Assembly (NCBI GenBank): GCA_963920665.1
Contig: OY987264.1
Location: forward strand, 35,072,906-35,136,905
Direction: 5' to 3'
DNA from: Straminergon stramineum
Taxonomy: Eukaryota > Streptophyta > Bryopsida > Hypnales > Calliergonaceae
Length of the DNA stretch: 64,000 nucleotides
Shown: in pieces, positions 60,900 through 64,000 of the stretch
Position numbering within the stretch: the stretch's first letter is position 1
How the letters are laid out: every line of letters begins with the position of its first letter
Program-made: the position numbers and the translations under genes
The notes under the pieces: generated by a model
Seen by the model: the letters and a program-made list of their open reading frames with translations, nothing else
What the model was told of the DNA's origin: nothing
Database searches by the model: none

Positions 60900-61200
60900 G
60901 TGGAAGAAAAAGAAGATGGTGAAAGGAAAAAAATGGGAAAAAAAAATAAAATGGGTGGTGACAAAAAAATGGGAAAGGGAAAAAACAAATGAGGAAAGGG
61001 AAAAAATGGGGAAAGAGAAAGAAATGGGAGAAGGAAAAAAATGGGGAAAGAGGAAAAAATGAAAGAAGAAAAAAAATGGGGAAAGAGAAAAAAATGGGAG
61101 AAGAAAAAAAATGGGAAAAGGGAACAAAATGGGAGAAGGAAAAAATTGGGGAAAGGGAACAAAATGGGTTAAAGAAGAAAATAATGGTGGAAGGAAGAAT
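60900..61200. repeat. Polypurine minisatellite (GGGAAAAAATGG type)
   Basis: An almost pure purine strand of about 300 bp built from 15-24 bp units such as 'ggaaaaaaatgggagaagg' and 'gggaaagggaac'. Long frames on both strands (Lys/Glu-rich on plus, Phe/Pro-rich on minus) are artefacts of the composition. Such mirror-like purine tracts can form triplex DNA. Confidence 0.85.
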
Positions 61201-61561
61201 TTGGAGTAAAGGAAAACCAACAAGAATGTATAATGAAAAAAACCCGGAATGAAAAGCGGAAATGAAGGGAAAAACAATGGAATTAAAAAGACTATGAGGA
61301 AGTTAAAGGCATGGGAAAACACTAGGGCAAAGGGGGAAGAGCCAATTATGTATTCATATATGCCTTGCTAAAATAGGGATTACAGTGCTATATTTCAATC
61401 ATTTATATGAACTAACTACAAAATAATTGACCAAGGAGACATGCTGTTCTATTTCGTGAATGCATTCAAATTTTCAATTCCATACACTCCAAATCATTTC
61501 AATTATAATATATATGAATGAATACAATCCAAGTGAAGTACATCGATAAATGAGTTCAAGC

Positions 61562-63998
61562 CTACTCTGGAACTGTGATAATTCCTGCTCGAACTAAAAG
61601 CAACTTCAACTCGTTGAAGCTATAACTTGGTGCATGAATGAATTTGTCATCATGTAGGTCCATCTTGCAAAAGTAGCGGTATAAGTAGTATAAGTGCTTG
61701 CAATTCACATATTGATGATGACCTCCAATAGCTGAGACAACCATGTTCACAAAGTCGGGGCATGTGCACACGGAAAACATACCCACTGTAATTTGGTAGA
61801 CATTTTTGTTATGGTCTACCTCTGTCTCCAACGACACAATTGCACCGAGGCTTGGAAAAGGAAGTAACGTGACTCCGAGGATTTGTCCTTTAACATTCCC
61901 AGCACTTTCCCATTTGTTTCACTGTTGTGTAGATGGTGCATTTGCAATTCGCCGAATGGTTCGATTGTTCCTAACCGTTGGGTACGCATCCGCATTCGTG
62001 GGTGGCTTATTGTCATATAGAACGCTTTCAAAAATCTTGGACATGTTGAACAAGCGACGTGGCGATAGTATAGGACGCTCTTGGAGACGAAAGCCTGCAT
62101 GTTGTAGTAGCAAGGTCTCCTCTCGATTGAGATTGGTCCCAGTTAGAACTAGCCAAACTTCCGGTACCTGTGGCCAATCAATGACCCACTTTCTTTTTGT
62201 ACCTTTCACACATCTTTCTATGTCATCCCAGCAAAACCAGAAGTGTGCCACTACCTCTCGTTTACTCCCGTAATCTTCTTTCCTCCCACGGTAGGTGGGA
62301 GCTGGTGATCCCTTTCGTGCCCTTGCAATTTTGGCGGTGCACTTGATGTTGGACCCACGTTGTTGGGCTTGACATTTTGCGTTTGATTTGTGGTTGATTC
62401 TTGCTATGTGCCATTTCGATGTGTCACAATCGCTTTCAAATGCAACAGTGACATGTTGAGAAGGGTTCACCACATGTTGTTTTTCAAAATCCTCCATAAC
62501 CTGTGTAGAAGCCGCGGTGGATCTCGTTCGAACACGAGGCTGAGAAAAATTAACCTTATCTGGTCGATGTGAGTCTCTAGCATCGCCAATAGGTACGTCC
62601 AACTTCCTCTTTGTGCTTCCAAAAATTTCTTCTCCTTCTAGGTGTGGTACTCGAGTTCCAATCCCGACGGCTCCAAGTAGAGTGTTTAAGGCCTTAGCCA
62701 TCTTCTTGGGATCTCCACTTCGTCTTGCCGCTCTCAACTTCAACTCCCCCTTTGATGGACCAGACCCAGATGTGTGGCCTCTCAAGTATGCCTGGTAGTT
62801 TGTCATTTGCATCCAAGCTCGGATACTGTCATCACAAGTGGCATCAAACAAATTGTTTCCTCGATTACCGGACATTTGAAGCCACTTGTTGTGAACTATT
62901 TCTGATAGATTGCACGAAGGCATGTCTGCCATTTCCTCCAAGCTCAAATCCTTTAAATCCATCCACAACAACACTTCAATTACTACTTTTAAGGACATAT
63001 TTCAAGTCTTTTAGTATGCTTGAACTTTTTTGTTGACTAAGGGTGTAATCTATTTAAGATGGACATACGAAGACATTTCACCACTATACAATGAATGCAT
63101 TACTACAGTAGAAATGAACACTTGAAGAATTGGATTCTTCACTGTCAACAATACATGATCACTTCCTAGAGTTGGGGCCAAAAAATCACTCTGTTTAGAG
63201 GACGGTACTCCAAAAAGGGATACTTGTACACCCCTTGAACACATTAGTCGGATCCGACTGATGTTCCGGTTGAATGTTGAGGTACTCCCATTTTAGGGTC
63301 CCAACTCCATGTTCCTTAGATTTTTATGAAATTGAAAAAAGTGGATGACTTTCTCAAATCCTCTATCGATAATGACACATATAATCTATCATAGAACACA
63401 ATTTACGTGCAACAAAATCATTATGTAAAATGAAATACAAATAGATACTTACCATTTGCATGAAGCCTCCCCATTGACGGTACCGAAAATGCCAGAATGC
63501 CAGCCAATGGTCTAAGTGATGAAGTGATTCTTCATTGGTAGCTCCAGATTACAACCACCATGATCGAATCGTTAGATACCGTGTCTTTGCCTCCGTAGTT
63601 TTGGAATCTTTGTACTGCTTGCACAATGTATTGTGTTGTTGTTGGAATGCTTCCTTTATGTGTTTCTGTGTGTGCTTCTAAAGTGAAGTAGTCCAATGCA
63701 ACAAACAAGTCCTTTCACGGTTCTCCATTTTCTCCTCGGTAGAACCACTACCGTAGACGATGCGAACCGCATTCCAATTAGCCATTGCACTGTCTGCCAT
63801 GAATCCCTTGAAGTTTGGATGGTGAACACCATTTTTTGACATGACATCATTCAAGCACCTCCAAAATTTCACTTGGATCTCAGTATCTTCAGATTGCATA
63901 TCACAGGTTGAAATGGTCATCACCTTTTTGTATTGAGGATCATACACGTGGCAAGCCATCGTGGTCCACTCCTTCACGCATTTGACGTGGTCAAACAT
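61562..63998 (-). pseudogene. SWIM-type transposase, Mutator-like, runs off right edge
   Basis: The minus-strand gene enters from the right edge. The first exon in view (63998 to about 63452, ending at a GTAAGT donor) gives VKEWTTMACHVYDP, FKGFMADSAMANWNAVRI and RERTCLLHWTTSL, the core of a plant transposase family. It has in-frame TAG (about 63676) and TAA stops. After an intron, a 359-codon frame (61919-62998) gives CNLSEIVHNKWLQMSGN and KWVIDWPQVPEVWLVLTGTN. A further frame (61562-61837) has the SWIM zinc finger CTCPDF followed by CKHLYYL, expected for MULE-type transposases. The long central frame is intact, so decay is limited. Superfamily placement is tentative because no terminal repeats are in view. 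Confidence 0.75.
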
Positions 63999-64000
63999 CA

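Noticed and set aside
60846..61322. Phe/Pro-rich 158-codon frame (minus) and Lys/Glu-rich frames (plus)
   Set aside because: Both are by-products of the polypurine minisatellite. Composition follows the repeat unit and there is no start context or homology.

Overview
This is nuclear DNA from a land plant. The one gene that reads cleanly is an orthologue of the plant F-box protein SKIP24, in four exons with GT-AG introns. A plant-type DC1 (C1-like) zinc-finger locus and a glutamine-hydrolysing asparagine synthetase fragment also point to a plant. The rest is AT-rich, transposon-packed sequence. Tc1-like and piggyBac coding sequence, both rare in flowering plants, make a seed-free plant or gymnosperm more likely than an angiosperm, but I cannot name the species.

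Layout. 1-9.8 kb: AT-rich nested repeats, including one copy of a TTAA-flanked repeat of about 2.5 kb that carries a decayed protein-kinase fragment. 9.83-14.97 kb: a GC-richer, nearly complete piggyBac element with 14-bp terminal inverted repeats, a TTAA duplication and a transposase broken by two in-frame stops. 15-29.5 kb: a foldback repeat, an asparagine synthetase pseudogene, an interrupted Tc1-like transposase and several MITEs. 29.8-39.9 kb: a GC-richer gene island, with unresolved exon-like sequence, the broken DC1 locus and SKIP24, the last two on the minus strand. 40-53 kb: AT-rich repeats, an element with 370-bp inverted termini, a 65-bp minisatellite and a 1.5-kb CACTA-type foldback. 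53.2-60.1 kb: an inverted second copy of the 2.5-kb repeat, split by a hAT element and by a TA-flanked element that itself contains a CACTA MITE. 60.1-61.3 kb: a MITE fragment and a purine-rich minisatellite. 61.5 kb to the right edge: a SWIM-type, probably Mutator-like transposase gene with in-frame stops.

The window preserves a readable history of transposition. Because the repeats occur in pairs, the filled site in one copy can be compared with the empty site in the other. Six insertions can be verified this way: three TTAA elements, one hAT, one CACTA MITE and one TA element. TTAA-flanked elements with CCCCTAA-like ends occur in several size classes around the autonomous-type piggyBac element. 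That network is the most unusual content here. All ORFs are judged by eye; no alignment or database search was run.
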